A DNA stretch of 64,000 nucleotides. Origin: Mesorhizobium wenxiniae (lineage in GTDB: Bacteria > Pseudomonadota > Alphaproteobacteria > Rhizobiales > Rhizobiaceae). Positions 8,721-17,601 of this stretch are shown here, piece by piece (position 1 is the first letter of the stretch; every line of letters begins with the position of its first letter). The translations under genes were made by a program, and so were the position numbers. A model generated the notes under the pieces. The model saw only the letters and a list, made by a program, of their open reading frames with translations. It had not been told where the DNA came from and did not search any database. The stretch covers positions 496,001-560,000 of the forward strand of contig NZ_NPKH01000020.1 of the NCBI RefSeq assembly GCF_002284535.1, read 5' to 3'.

Positions 8721-10163
8721 TTGACTAATATTTTAATTATCGGCCACATCGCCGGATCTCGGCGCTGGGAAAATGAGCTCCTGGTACGGTTGAACGCAGC
8801 TGGTCACGTGGTTTCGAGCTGCCGCGCGCCGACGCCTGCGCCGATCTCACGCGGACTGGATATTGTGCTGGCGATCGAGAGCCGGCGCTTCGGTCCCTCA
8901 TTGGCAAGCCGCTCCGAGCCGTTGCCGTCTGGCGGTCCTGGTACAGCGGACCTCGTAATCGATCTCACCGGCACTGCCGCTCGACGAGGCATGCCTGTCC
9001 TGACGCTCGAATTTTGCGGCCACAGCACTTTCCCCGCCGGTGTGGCCGAGATGCTGGCGAGCGGGCGATTGCCCGAACTTGCCGTTCGCCTCGACGGCGT
9101 CACAGTCGCCAGGGGGCGACCGATGATCAGCGACCGGCTCTGGCAATCTCGCAGCTGCAACGACCTGCTCGCTGGGGCCATCTCGCTGGTTGCGCAAAGC
9201 GTCGCCCGTTTTTCCGCGGGCGAACTTGTGCCAGTAGTCGATAATCCGGCACCGATCCTAAGGAACGGCGGTTTTGTCCGGCATTATCTGCCCTTTTTCT
9301 GCAGGGGGTTGGTCGATCGCGCCGTGCAAAAACTCAGACTTGGAAGGCGCCCCTTTTATTGGCAGGTCGCCTATCGGCTGATCGACGGGTCAGGTGTCGC
9401 CGAAACCGGGCAACTTGACGGTAAGCCGTTCACCGTCCTCCCGGACGATGGCCAGCGATTCTATGCCGATCCATTCGTCCTCGAGCGGGATGGCCGCCAC
9501 TATCTGTTTGTCGAGGAATTTCCCTACGCTACGGGTCGCGGCGTGATTTCTGTCGCCGAGCTGGGCGAAGATGGCACCTTCGGTGTGCCGAGGGTGGTAC
9601 TGGAGGAAATGCACCACCTGTCGTATCCGCAGGTGTTCGCTCAGGCCGGCGAGATTTTCATGATTCCGGAAAGTGGGGCGGCGCGCGAGCTTGTGCTCTA
9701 CCGCGCCGCGCAGTTTCCGGATCGCTGGGTACGCGACACCGTGCTGATGACGGACAAGGATTTCAATGACGCCACGCTGCTCGAATTGGATGGGCGCTTC
9801 TGGCTGTTGGGGACGGAGCGGTTCGGTTACGGCAGCGCGTCGGATTCGATGACGGTCTATTCCGCACCCTCGCTGCGCGGGCCGTGGGTCGCGCATGCGC
9901 TCAATCCCATCGCCGTCGATCACTCGGCCGCTCGGCCCGGCGGCGCCTTTATTCGCCAGGATGACGCCGTAGTTCTGCCGGTGCAAAACGGGTCGAAAGC
10001 CTATGGCGGCGGTCTCGGGTTGATGCGGCTGGATAGGCTTGACGACTTCGACGTCCGTTTTGCGCCGCCCCGCCCGATCGGCCCGGGGCCGGCATGGGCC
10101 CGCACGGGCATTCACACGCTTAATCGCGCAGGCAACGTCGAGGTTGTGGATAGCGCCGGCTGA
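8721..10163 (+). CDS. GINT1-like beta-propeller protein, probable glycan enzyme
   Basis: A 480-residue protein with a TTG start at 8721. Residues 1-170 form an alpha/beta domain that I do not recognise with certainty; it begins ILIIGHIAGSRRWENELL, reminiscent of formyltransferase-like or small-molecule-binding N-terminal domains in this family. From about residue 210 onward the pattern (YADPFV, LFVEEF, SYPQVF, MIPES, DATLLE, GTERFG) matches the five-bladed propeller of the glucosamine inositolphosphorylceramide transferase N-terminal family (GINT1_N). Proteins of this type are frequent in bacterial capsule loci. Activity in bacteria is unclear to me; sugar transfer or lipid-linked-glycan handling is inference from context. 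Confidence 0.6.
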   Translation: MTNILIIGHIAGSRRWENELLVRLNAAGHVVSSCRAPTPAPISRGLDIVLAIESRRFGPSLASRSEPLPSGGPGTADLVIDLTGTAARRGMPVLTLEFCGHSTFPAGVAEMLASGRLPELAVRLDGVTVARGRPMISDRLWQSRSCNDLLAGAISLVAQSVARFSAGELVPVVDNPAPILRNGGFVRHYLPFFCRGLVDRAVQKLRLGRRPFYWQVAYRLIDGSGVAETGQLDGKPFTVLPDDGQRFYADPFVLERDGRHYLFVEEFPYATGRGVISVAELGEDGTFGVPRVVLEEMHHLSYPQVFAQAGEIFMIPESGAARELVLYRAAQFPDRWVRDTVLMTDKDFNDATLLELDGRFWLLGTERFGYGSASDSMTVYSAPSLRGPWVAHALNPIAVDHSAARPGGAFIRQDDAVVLPVQNGSKAYGGGLGLMRLDRLDDFDVRFAPPRPIGPGPAWARTGIHTLNRAGNVEVVDSAG

Positions 10164-10180
10164 CGCGTCTGGAGCCTGTC

Positions 10181-11494
10181 TTATCCGAGCCGATCCGGTT
10201 TCGGCTCGGATGCAGCCGCAGCCGACGATGTGCTCTTCGGCCGGTTTCTATACGGCGCGTTTCTATAGGCAAGCAGCAGCACCACGATAATTGCGATCTC
10301 CGGCGATTTTGACGAGAGCGCGTTGTTCGACAGCGCAGCAAGCAGGAACGTCATGGTGCCGATCCATGCCGGCAGCGGCGCCGCGCGCAGCAGCCGAAAA
10401 ATGAACCAGAATACCAGCATGATAAAGAGCACGGCTATGGGCAAACCGAAGAGCATGATGATGACCACCGGCGCGCTCTCGATGTAGGGCAGATGCAGCT
10501 TCTCGTTGACGATCGCCAGCAGGTCGTCGACGTTCATGCCAAACAGGATGTCTTTCCAGCTAACAAGTCCGAACACCTGGTAGATCGTCACCCGAGCCAT
10601 GAAATTTTCGTCAAAGATCGTGTTGCCGAATCGGTTCAGCAGTCCGCCCGAAAACAGTATGGCCACCAGCACTGCGCCGGCCGCCAGGGCGAACAGCAGC
10701 ACGACAGACTTGGCCTGCCGCTGATGCTTGAGGGTCAGGCGCGGCCAAGGCACGAACATCAGCAGAATGAGTGTTTCTCCGGCAGCCAGCAACAGGGCGG
10801 CGCGAGCGCCTGACGCAGCACAACCGACGAGCAATACGAAGATCGCCAGCACCCGCACCCATATGCGCCAGCGCGTCAGCGGTACGAATCCGATGACAGT
10901 GGCGCAGAGCGCGCCTAGGGCCAACGGGTGCGCCGATAGCCCGATTGGCCTGAACTGCAGTTCGTTGAGACCGTAAGGCAGAAATCGATGTTGAGTCACC
11001 GCTTCGATCGTGCCCATCACGGCACTGAGGATCACCATTCCAAGCACGACGTCGCCCAACGCCCGCCGTACTTCCGCGTTCAAGGCCAGCATCAACAGGC
11101 CTGCGGCGCCCGCCACCAGATAGGTATCGATGATGAACCCTGAGGAGCCCGCACGGCCGGTGACGAACAGATACGGCACCAGCGCGAAAATCAGCGCAGA
11201 ATAGAGCAGCAAAGCCTTGAAGATTCCAATTTCGTCGCCCTGCAGCAGAAACGGCCGGCTGAAAAGAACGAACGGAAGCAGCAGAAAGATAGCATAGGTG
11301 CCGAAATGCAGTTTCTCGTAGAATGAACCACCGTCGGCCGTATAGTCGACGACCATGTTCATAATCTGCGGTGAAACCGTGAAGCGGAGCAGGAACGCCA
11401 GCGCAGCGCATAGGAAAAACAGAATCGACAGCGCGTTCTGACGGCGCGCCTGGCTGGACAGCAATCGTTCCGATGCGGCAGCGGGATAGCTCAT
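10181..11494 (-). CDS. VpsF-type polysaccharide polymerase (O-antigen ligase/Wzy-like)
   Basis: A 437-residue membrane protein with about 10-12 transmembrane segments and one larger extracytoplasmic loop (around residues 270-345, carrying NRFGNTIFDENFMARVTIY). The arrangement is that of Wzy/WaaL-like proteins and matches what I know as the VpsF family of exopolysaccharide biosynthesis proteins. The likely role is periplasmic polymerisation of flipped repeat units. It is divergently transcribed from the chain-length gene at 11666, which would regulate its product length. It ends 17 bases from the end of the GINT1-like gene. Confidence 0.68.
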   Translation of the reverse strand: MSYPAAASERLLSSQARRQNALSILFFLCAALAFLLRFTVSPQIMNMVVDYTADGGSFYEKLHFGTYAIFLLLPFVLFSRPFLLQGDEIGIFKALLLYSALIFALVPYLFVTGRAGSSGFIIDTYLVAGAAGLLMLALNAEVRRALGDVVLGMVILSAVMGTIEAVTQHRFLPYGLNELQFRPIGLSAHPLALGALCATVIGFVPLTRWRIWVRVLAIFVLLVGCAASGARAALLLAAGETLILLMFVPWPRLTLKHQRQAKSVVLLFALAAGAVLVAILFSGGLLNRFGNTIFDENFMARVTIYQVFGLVSWKDILFGMNVDDLLAIVNEKLHLPYIESAPVVIIMLFGLPIAVLFIMLVFWFIFRLLRAAPLPAWIGTMTFLLAALSNNALSSKSPEIAIIVVLLLAYRNAPYRNRPKSTSSAAAASEPKPDRLG

Positions 11495-11665
11495 GGCCCA
11501 TCCAAATGGGGGTATTCAAGCGGCATTCTGGCCAACGAGATCCATTCAAGGGACCGCCGAACGGACGCGGCGTGTGACTCGGCAAAATATGCCAACTTGG
11601 AAAATGAGATGTTAACGATCTTTCTGTAGTGCTGGCCCGCGTAGCGAATAACAAGAGTTAGCACC

Positions 11666-13231
11666 ATGTCCGCCGCTTCCGGCACAACCCCTCCCTCTGC
11701 AGCGGATTCCGATATCAGCGCACTCGAGCGGATCGCCAATGCACGGCGCGCCAGCAGGGCAAGGCTGCAACAGGATGCCCCCGTCATGGCACGCACCTCC
11801 GCCCCTGTCACTCCGCACACGCCCGAGCCTGTCCCGACGGTGACGCTCGACAAGATCGGCGATTTCCTTGAGCTCGATTTTCGACGCCTGTTTGTCTGGC
11901 TGCGTGCCGGGCTCGTCTTGGCATTGATGCTGGCAGTGGCCGGCGGCGTCATCGGCGCCGCCTATGGGTTGCTGAGCAAACAGCGTTATACCGTTACGAC
12001 AGAAATCCTCATCAATCCTGCCAATTTGCAGGTTGTGGAAAACGATCTCTACTCGCAACCGGGCCAGGTCGACAGCCAAATACTTAACGCGCGCAGCAAG
12101 CAGCGCATCTTGACCTCGGGCAACGTGCTTGCACGGGTAGTGGACGAACTCGGTCTAGCCAGGGATCCGGAGTTTTTCGACCCGGACCAGAGCTCCTCCA
12201 CGTCTGGTGCTGCAGCGAGTGGCGCCAAGTCCGATCCGAAGCTTATCGCCCAGAAAAGCCTGGCGGAGCGGGTCAGCGTCGCTGCAGATGAAACGTCGTT
12301 CGTCACAACCCTCTCGGTATCGGCAGAAACCACCGGCAAGGCGATCCTGATCTCGCAAGCCATAGTGAAGGCTTTCCAGGACGAACTGGCCAAGGCCGAA
12401 GCTGCTGGTGCCAGCCGTGCCGCAGCTGCTCTTGAGGGCCGGCTCGGCCAACTCAAGCGCGACGTGCAGGCGGCCGAAGAGAAGGTCGAGAGCTACAGGC
12501 GCAGTCACAACCTGTCCTCCAGCAATGGCCAGCTTGTCAGTTCGCAGACGATGACGCAGCTCAATAGTGAAATTGGAGAGGCGCAATCGCGCGTCATCGC
12601 AGCGCAGGCAAGTTACCACGCCTTGGTTGCCGCCGGTGTCAATGGAGCCAATCCTGACCCCGCGGTTTCGGCAGCACTCGCAGCACTGCGCGACAAGGCA
12701 AATAGCCTGCGGCAGCAAATCGATTCACAATCCATGACCTTTGGTCCGCGCCACCCGACGATTGTCCGGCTTAGGACAGAATTCGAGACCGTCAGTTCTC
12801 AACTCAGGGCAGAGTTCGCCCGCACGGTCGGCACCGCAAAAGCCAACTTGGATAAGGCCAACGCCTCATTGGCTTCTCTCAGCGCCAAGATGAACGATCT
12901 GAAGAACAATGTTTTCACCGACAGCGAGTCCCAGGTCGCCCTGCGTGAACTTGAACGCGACGCCGCCTCGAGGAGGGCGGTCTATGAAAGCTTCCTGTCT
13001 CGCTCGCGCCAAATCACCGAGCGCGAGCAGATCGACACCACGAATGTACAGGTGATTTCCACCGCCGTGCCGCCACCGGGACGCTCGTGGCCGCCCCGCA
13101 CCCCCCTGATGGCAGGCCTGGGAGCTTTCGCCGGCTTTGCGCTGGGCATGTTGCTGGCCATTGCCATGGGCATCGTTCGCGACATGCGCCAGCCGACGAA
13201 CCGATCAGGCATCGACGTCAGCCGAGCCTGA
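11666..13231 (+). CDS. GumC/Wzz-type polysaccharide chain-length/co-polymerase protein
   Basis: A 521-residue inner-membrane protein. A proline-rich cytoplasmic N-terminus (1-70) leads into TM1 at about 77-101, a large periplasmic domain with long coiled-coil stretches (about 250-440, GRLGQLKRDVQAAEEKVESY and similar), and TM2 at about 480-505 containing the Pro/Gly-rich AVPPPGRSWPPRTPL lead-in typical of Wzz. The short cytoplasmic tail has no Walker A or tyrosine cluster, so the BY-kinase half is absent; a separate kinase would have to lie elsewhere. It controls export and chain length with Wzy and the outer-membrane channel. The next gene starts 8 bases downstream. Confidence 0.82.
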   Translation: MSAASGTTPPSAADSDISALERIANARRASRARLQQDAPVMARTSAPVTPHTPEPVPTVTLDKIGDFLELDFRRLFVWLRAGLVLALMLAVAGGVIGAAYGLLSKQRYTVTTEILINPANLQVVENDLYSQPGQVDSQILNARSKQRILTSGNVLARVVDELGLARDPEFFDPDQSSSTSGAAASGAKSDPKLIAQKSLAERVSVAADETSFVTTLSVSAETTGKAILISQAIVKAFQDELAKAEAAGASRAAAALEGRLGQLKRDVQAAEEKVESYRRSHNLSSSNGQLVSSQTMTQLNSEIGEAQSRVIAAQASYHALVAAGVNGANPDPAVSAALAALRDKANSLRQQIDSQSMTFGPRHPTIVRLRTEFETVSSQLRAEFARTVGTAKANLDKANASLASLSAKMNDLKNNVFTDSESQVALRELERDAASRRAVYESFLSRSRQITEREQIDTTNVQVISTAVPPPGRSWPPRTPLMAGLGAFAGFALGMLLAIAMGIVRDMRQPTNRSGIDVSRA

Positions 13232-13239
13232 ATCCAGGC

Positions 13240-14346
13240 ATGGCGAAGCGCATTGTTTTTCACATTGCCAGTCTCAGGGGCGGCGGCGCCGAGCGTGTCT
13301 TCGTCCTCATGGCAAATGAATTGGCATCACGTGGCCACGATGTCACGCTTTTTACCTGGAACGCTGAAGGACCCAACGCCGCGCTGCGCTCCCCCGCGGT
13401 GCATCTTGTCGATTTCGACCTTCCCATCCGGGGCGAGGGTTACGGCAAGTGGGAGACGCTGAAAGGCATCGTGCGAAGCGCACTTTTGTTCAGCCGCCTT
13501 GGTCCGCATGCGGTCTATAGCGCCCCCGAATTTGCCAATCTGGTCGTGGCGCTGGCACTTCTCTTGGCGCGAAGCCGAGCGCGGTTCTTTCCAAGCTTCC
13601 ACGCGGCGGCCTCACTGCCTTCCAGCAGCCTCGGCGCGAGAATAGCGGTGTGGTTTTCCGCGTTGGTTGCAGCGCGCGCAACCAAAGCCATCGCCGTCTC
13701 AGTGGGTGTCGGCCGCGACATTGCGGCCCGCGGCTTTCCCAAATCCAAGGTTGTCGTCATCAACAATCCGCTGCCACCGGCTGCGGCGCTCCAGCAAGAT
13801 TCCTATACATGGCAGACAAAGCTGGCGACGATGGGCGATGGCCCGGTCATCGCCACCGCCGGGCGCCTGGTGCCGGTCAAGGATCATCGGACCTTGCTCC
13901 AGGCCTTCGCTATCCTGCGCGCCGGCCGCCGCGCTCGGCTTGTAATCTTCGGCGAAGGTCCGCTGGCTGCCGAGTTGCGCACCTATGCCCAGGAATCCGG
14001 TACCGCCGCCGATGTGCTCTTTGCCGGCTACGTCAACGATCCCGCGGCCTGTTATGCCGCAGCCGATCTGTTCGTCCTTTCCTCGACGAGCGAGGGCTTC
14101 GGCAATGTGTTGGTCGAGGCCATGGCTGCTGGCGTCCCCGTAGTCTCCACAGATGCGCCGCATGGCCCGCGCGAGATTCTCGGTGACGGTCGTTTCGGCG
14201 CCTTGGTGCCGGTCGGCGATGCCGCGGCCCTGGCAAAGGCGATGGCTGAGATGCTGGACCACCCCACTTCTGTCGCCCTCCTGAAGAGCAGAGCAGCGGA
14301 TTTCGAAGTTGAAAAGATCGGAGATTTATACGAAGCGCTGCTCTAG
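13240..14346 (+). CDS. GT4-family glycosyltransferase
   Basis: A 368-residue GT-B enzyme starting MAKRIVFHIASLRGGGAERV, the acceptor-domain loop with the RGGGAER motif typical of GT4 proteins. The donor domain has AGRLVPVKDHRTLL (about 205) and SEGFGNVLVEAMAAGVPVVS, an E-x7-E motif near residue 285. Start at 13240, eight bases after the chain-length gene, implies co-transcription with it. A longer frame starting at 13087 would lie inside that gene and is rejected. Substrate unknown. Confidence 0.83.
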   Translation: MAKRIVFHIASLRGGGAERVFVLMANELASRGHDVTLFTWNAEGPNAALRSPAVHLVDFDLPIRGEGYGKWETLKGIVRSALLFSRLGPHAVYSAPEFANLVVALALLLARSRARFFPSFHAAASLPSSSLGARIAVWFSALVAARATKAIAVSVGVGRDIAARGFPKSKVVVINNPLPPAAALQQDSYTWQTKLATMGDGPVIATAGRLVPVKDHRTLLQAFAILRAGRRARLVIFGEGPLAAELRTYAQESGTAADVLFAGYVNDPAACYAAADLFVLSSTSEGFGNVLVEAMAAGVPVVSTDAPHGPREILGDGRFGALVPVGDAAALAKAMAEMLDHPTSVALLKSRAADFEVEKIGDLYEALL

Positions 14347-14552
14347 CCAGGAGCTTCGCGCTGGCGTTCGTTGAGGCAGCCGCTATCGCCATTCGCGTGG
14401 TTGGAGCATCGCCGTTGGCCTCCCGGGGCAGGATGGGTGTCAGGTACATCGGGATCTGATAGCAGCCCATGAAGAGGAGCAGCGGGTCGGTCACCGCGGC
14501 GGGATGCGCGGGCGTAGGACCGCATGGCGATCCTTTTTAACGGAGTGTTCGA

Positions 14553-15785
14553 ATGAGACATGTGTGGCGTTGGTTCGGCCCGGTCGACAAGGTGACGATC
14601 GCGGATGCGCGTCAGGCCGGGGCGCAAGGCATCGTCACGGCTCTTCACCACGTTCCTCACGGCGCCGTCTGGCTGCCCGCCGAAATCGAAAGACGTCAGT
14701 GCGAAGTCGCGTCTTTGCCGGATGGAAGCGCGAGCGATCTGAACTGGGAGATTGTCGAGAGCCTGCCGGTTTCCGAAGCGATCAAGACGCAGGTCGGCGA
14801 GTGGCGCAGTCATATTGCCAACTACAAGACATCGTTGGAAAACCTGGCGCGGGCCGGCATTTCGGTCATCTGCTACAATTTCATGCCCGTGCTCGATTGG
14901 ACCCGCACCGATCTTGCCTGGCGCCTGCCGCATGGCGGCACCACCATGCGTTTCGATCTGATCCACTTCGCCGCCTTCGACATCCATATCCTGAAACGCC
15001 AAGGGGCGCTCGGCGATTACACACCGGAGATCGTCTCCGAGGCGGAGCGGCGATACGCGCAGATGGATGAGGATGCGCGGAAGATTCTGGCAAGAAGCGT
15101 CAATTCCGGTCTGCCCGGCTCGACCGAAGACACGTCTCTCGACGGTCTCGCGGCTCAACTGTCAAGTTACGACCGCATCGGCGCAACAACCCTGCGCCAG
15201 CATTTCGTCGATTTCCTGGCGGAGGTCGTGCCTACGGCCGAACGCCTCGGCCTGCGTCTCTGCTGCCACCCCGATGATCCGCCGTTTCCGCTGCTCGGCC
15301 TGCCGCGCATCATGTCGACCGAGGCCGACTACAGGTACATTCTGGACGCAGTCGACAGCCCGGCCAACGGAGCGACACTGTGCACCGGATCGCTCGGCGC
15401 AAGACCGGATAATGATCTGCCCGGCATGATCGAGCGGATGGGACCAAAAATCCACTTCGCGCATCTGCGCAACGTCCGCAAGGAAGCGGCCGGCACCCCC
15501 TGCTCGTTCCACGAGGACGAGCACCTTGCCGGTGACGCCGACATGGTGGCGGTGGTGGCGGCGCTGCTCCACGAGGAAGCGCGGCGTCAGAAGGAAGGAC
15601 GCCAGGACGCGGTCATCCCGATGCGTCCCGACCATGGCCAGGATATTCTCGATGACCTGACGCGTGGGGCCCAGCCCGGCTATCCGGCCATCGGGCGGCT
15701 CAAAGGATTGGCCGAACTCCGCGGCGTCGAACATGCCATTCGCAACTCGGCATCATGCAAGCGGATCTCCACCTCTACCCCATAG
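14553..15785 (+). CDS. uxuA: Mannonate dehydratase
   Basis: A 410-residue Fe/Mn-dependent TIM-barrel enzyme that converts D-mannonate to 2-keto-3-deoxygluconate in hexuronate breakdown. UxuA signatures are visible: ALHHVPHGAVW near residue 30, the central SVICYNFMPVLDWTRT block (about 108-123), CCHPDDPPFPLLGLPR (about 233) and the metal-binding HFAHLRNV and MRPDHGQD segments. ACGGAG at 14540-14545 precedes the ATG. The C-terminal 15 residues look poorly conserved. Immediately downstream is a tripartite transporter, suggesting uptake of a related acid, but that link is inferred. Confidence 0.92.
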   Translation: MRHVWRWFGPVDKVTIADARQAGAQGIVTALHHVPHGAVWLPAEIERRQCEVASLPDGSASDLNWEIVESLPVSEAIKTQVGEWRSHIANYKTSLENLARAGISVICYNFMPVLDWTRTDLAWRLPHGGTTMRFDLIHFAAFDIHILKRQGALGDYTPEIVSEAERRYAQMDEDARKILARSVNSGLPGSTEDTSLDGLAAQLSSYDRIGATTLRQHFVDFLAEVVPTAERLGLRLCCHPDDPPFPLLGLPRIMSTEADYRYILDAVDSPANGATLCTGSLGARPDNDLPGMIERMGPKIHFAHLRNVRKEAAGTPCSFHEDEHLAGDADMVAVVAALLHEEARRQKEGRQDAVIPMRPDHGQDILDDLTRGAQPGYPAIGRLKGLAELRGVEHAIRNSASCKRISTSTP

Positions 15786-16044
15786 TCTGGAGAAGGGCGC
15801 AGGGCGGTTCGCAACCGGTGCTCGTTAAATTTGCCATCAGCCTCGACCACTGGGCGTTCCGCGGCCCGCCTCCGGCTCGATGGCACCTTTCCACCTTATT
15901 GCGCGGACTTGTGTATAATAGCAGTTTGCGGTTTGAGTCCGATTGCAATCCGCTAGCTTGCGCTAGTTATTGCTCCATCCACAGCCGGCGTTGAGAGGAA
16001 CTCTAGGCAACGGTTGGGAATTTATATCCTGGGAGGAAATCACG

Positions 16045-17022
16045 ATGAGAAAGTTCGCCGCCGCTCTGGCCGCCGCCGCAGCCGTCACGCTTTATCCGTT
16101 CGCTGCGGGCGCGCAAACCTATCCTGAACGCACCATCACTGTCGTGGTGCCGTTTTCGGCCGGCGGCCCGACCGACACGGTCACGCGCCTCGTCGCGGAA
16201 GCCATGTCGAAGGATCTCGGCCAGCAGATCATCGTCGAGAATGTCGGCGGCGCCGGCGGCACACTGGGCGCCGGTCGCGTCGCGAACGCCGAGCCGGACG
16301 GCTATACGCTGCTCCTCCACCACATCGGTATGGCGACAAGCGCCACGCTGTACCGAAAGCTCGCATACGACACGCTGAACAGCTTCGAATATGTCGGTCT
16401 CGTCACCGAGGTGCCGATGACCATCGTCGGCCGCAAGGACCTCGAGCCGACCGATCTGAAGGGGCTGGTCGACTACGCCAAGGCCAACAAGGATACCGTC
16501 ACCGTTGCCAATGCCGGTATAGGCGCGGCCTCGCATCTGTGCGGTATGCTGTTCATGAGTGCGATCGGCACTCCGCTGGTCACCGTGCCCTACAAGGGCA
16601 CCGGGCCGGCCATGACCGACCTTCTCGGCGGTCAGGTCGATATCATGTGCGATCAGACGACCAATACCACCAAGCAGATCCAGGGCGGCACGATCAAGGC
16701 CTACGCCGTGACCTCGCCGGAACGCCTCGATGTTTTGCCGGATCTCCCGACGACGACGGAAGCCGGTCTCCCTGAGGTGCAGGTCGGCATCTGGCATGGC
16801 CTCTACGCGCCCAAGGGCACGCCTGCCGAGGTCACCGTGCGCCTGTCGAAATCGCTTCAGGTCGCACTGAAGGACCCGAACGTCGCCGCCCGCTTCGCCG
16901 AGCTCGGCACCAAGCCGTCGTCCGACGCCGACGCGACGCCGGCCGCGCTGAAGGCCAAGCTGGAAGGCGAGATCGCGCGCTGGAAGCCGATCATCGAAGC
17001 CGCCGGCCAGTACGCCGACTGA
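16045..17022 (+). CDS. tctC: Tripartite tricarboxylate transporter substrate-binding protein (TctC/Bug family)
   Basis: A 325-residue periplasmic receptor. A signal peptide ends at about residue 24 (AAGA-QTYPER), followed by the Bug-family start YPERTITVVVPFSAGGPTDTV. The fold is a two-lobed binding protein. The GGGAGGAA ribosome site directly upstream fixes the ATG at 16045; the upstream in-frame ATG at 15970 is unsupported. A TATAAT hexamer at 15914-15919 could be the -10 box, but I see no good -35. It is first in tctC-tctB-tctA. Bug receptors bind carboxylates and small polar ligands; specificity is unpredictable. Confidence 0.9.
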   Translation: MRKFAAALAAAAAVTLYPFAAGAQTYPERTITVVVPFSAGGPTDTVTRLVAEAMSKDLGQQIIVENVGGAGGTLGAGRVANAEPDGYTLLLHHIGMATSATLYRKLAYDTLNSFEYVGLVTEVPMTIVGRKDLEPTDLKGLVDYAKANKDTVTVANAGIGAASHLCGMLFMSAIGTPLVTVPYKGTGPAMTDLLGGQVDIMCDQTTNTTKQIQGGTIKAYAVTSPERLDVLPDLPTTTEAGLPEVQVGIWHGLYAPKGTPAEVTVRLSKSLQVALKDPNVAARFAELGTKPSSDADATPAALKAKLEGEIARWKPIIEAAGQYAD

Positions 17023-17117
17023 GGTTCGAAACGGGGCGCCACCAGCGCCCCGTTTTCGCTTCGGCCGCGTTTTCGCACTGCACCGGCGCGCCCGCGGCGC
17101 GGGCCTGGGAGGACGAC

Positions 17118-17591
17118 ATGAAACCTTTCGTAATCGACACGACCAACGGCATCTGCGCCGCGCTGTTCATCTTCCTCGGCGGATTCTTCGCGCTGCAGTC
17201 GCTCGGCCTCGAAATCGGCACTGCTTTCCGCATGGGACCGGGCTATTTCCCGCTGGTCCTGGCGATCGTGCTGATCCTGCTCGGCGCCGTCATCCTCATC
17301 CAGGCGGTGCGCTTCGAGAGCGAGCCGATCGGGCATATAGCCTGGCGCGGCATGCTGTTCATCCTCCCTGCTCCGATCTTCTTCGGCCTGACCGTGCGCG
17401 GCCTCGGCTTCATCCCCTCGATCTTCCTGACGGCGCTGATCGCATCCTTTGCCAGCGGCCGCATGAGGCCGCTGACCGCGCTCGTGCTGTCCGCGGGCCT
17501 GACGCTGTTTGCGTTCCTCGTCTTCAGCTATGCGCTCGGCCTGCCGTTCCGGCGCTTCGGCCCGTGGCTGCCCTCATGGCTGGTATTGTGA
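17118..17591 (+). CDS. tctB: Tripartite tricarboxylate transporter TctB small membrane subunit
   Basis: A 157-residue protein with four predicted transmembrane helices (about 10-30, 40-65, 80-100, 120-140) and the usual TctB features: an FRMGPGYFP segment near residue 36 and a short hydrophilic N-terminus. GGGAGGACG precedes the ATG. It lies between the receptor and the large membrane subunit, 95 bases after tctC and 10 before tctA. It forms the small transmembrane subunit of the secondary TTT transporter, which couples uptake to an ion gradient rather than ATP. Confidence 0.87.
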   Translation: MKPFVIDTTNGICAALFIFLGGFFALQSLGLEIGTAFRMGPGYFPLVLAIVLILLGAVILIQAVRFESEPIGHIAWRGMLFILPAPIFFGLTVRGLGFIPSIFLTALIASFASGRMRPLTALVLSAGLTLFAFLVFSYALGLPFRRFGPWLPSWLVL

Positions 17592-17601
17592 GGGGCTGAA
17601 C

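Noticed and set aside
14347..14552. Minus-strand peptide VTDPLLLFMGCYQIPMYLTP in the gap before uxuA
   Set aside because: It looks hydrophobic and protein-like, perhaps a transporter remnant, but I could not tie it to a family or find a start and stop that make a gene.
15914..15919. TATAAT as the -10 box of the tctC promoter
   Set aside because: A good hexamer, but no -35 at 16-18 bases and no other support, so it is mentioned only in the tctC entry.
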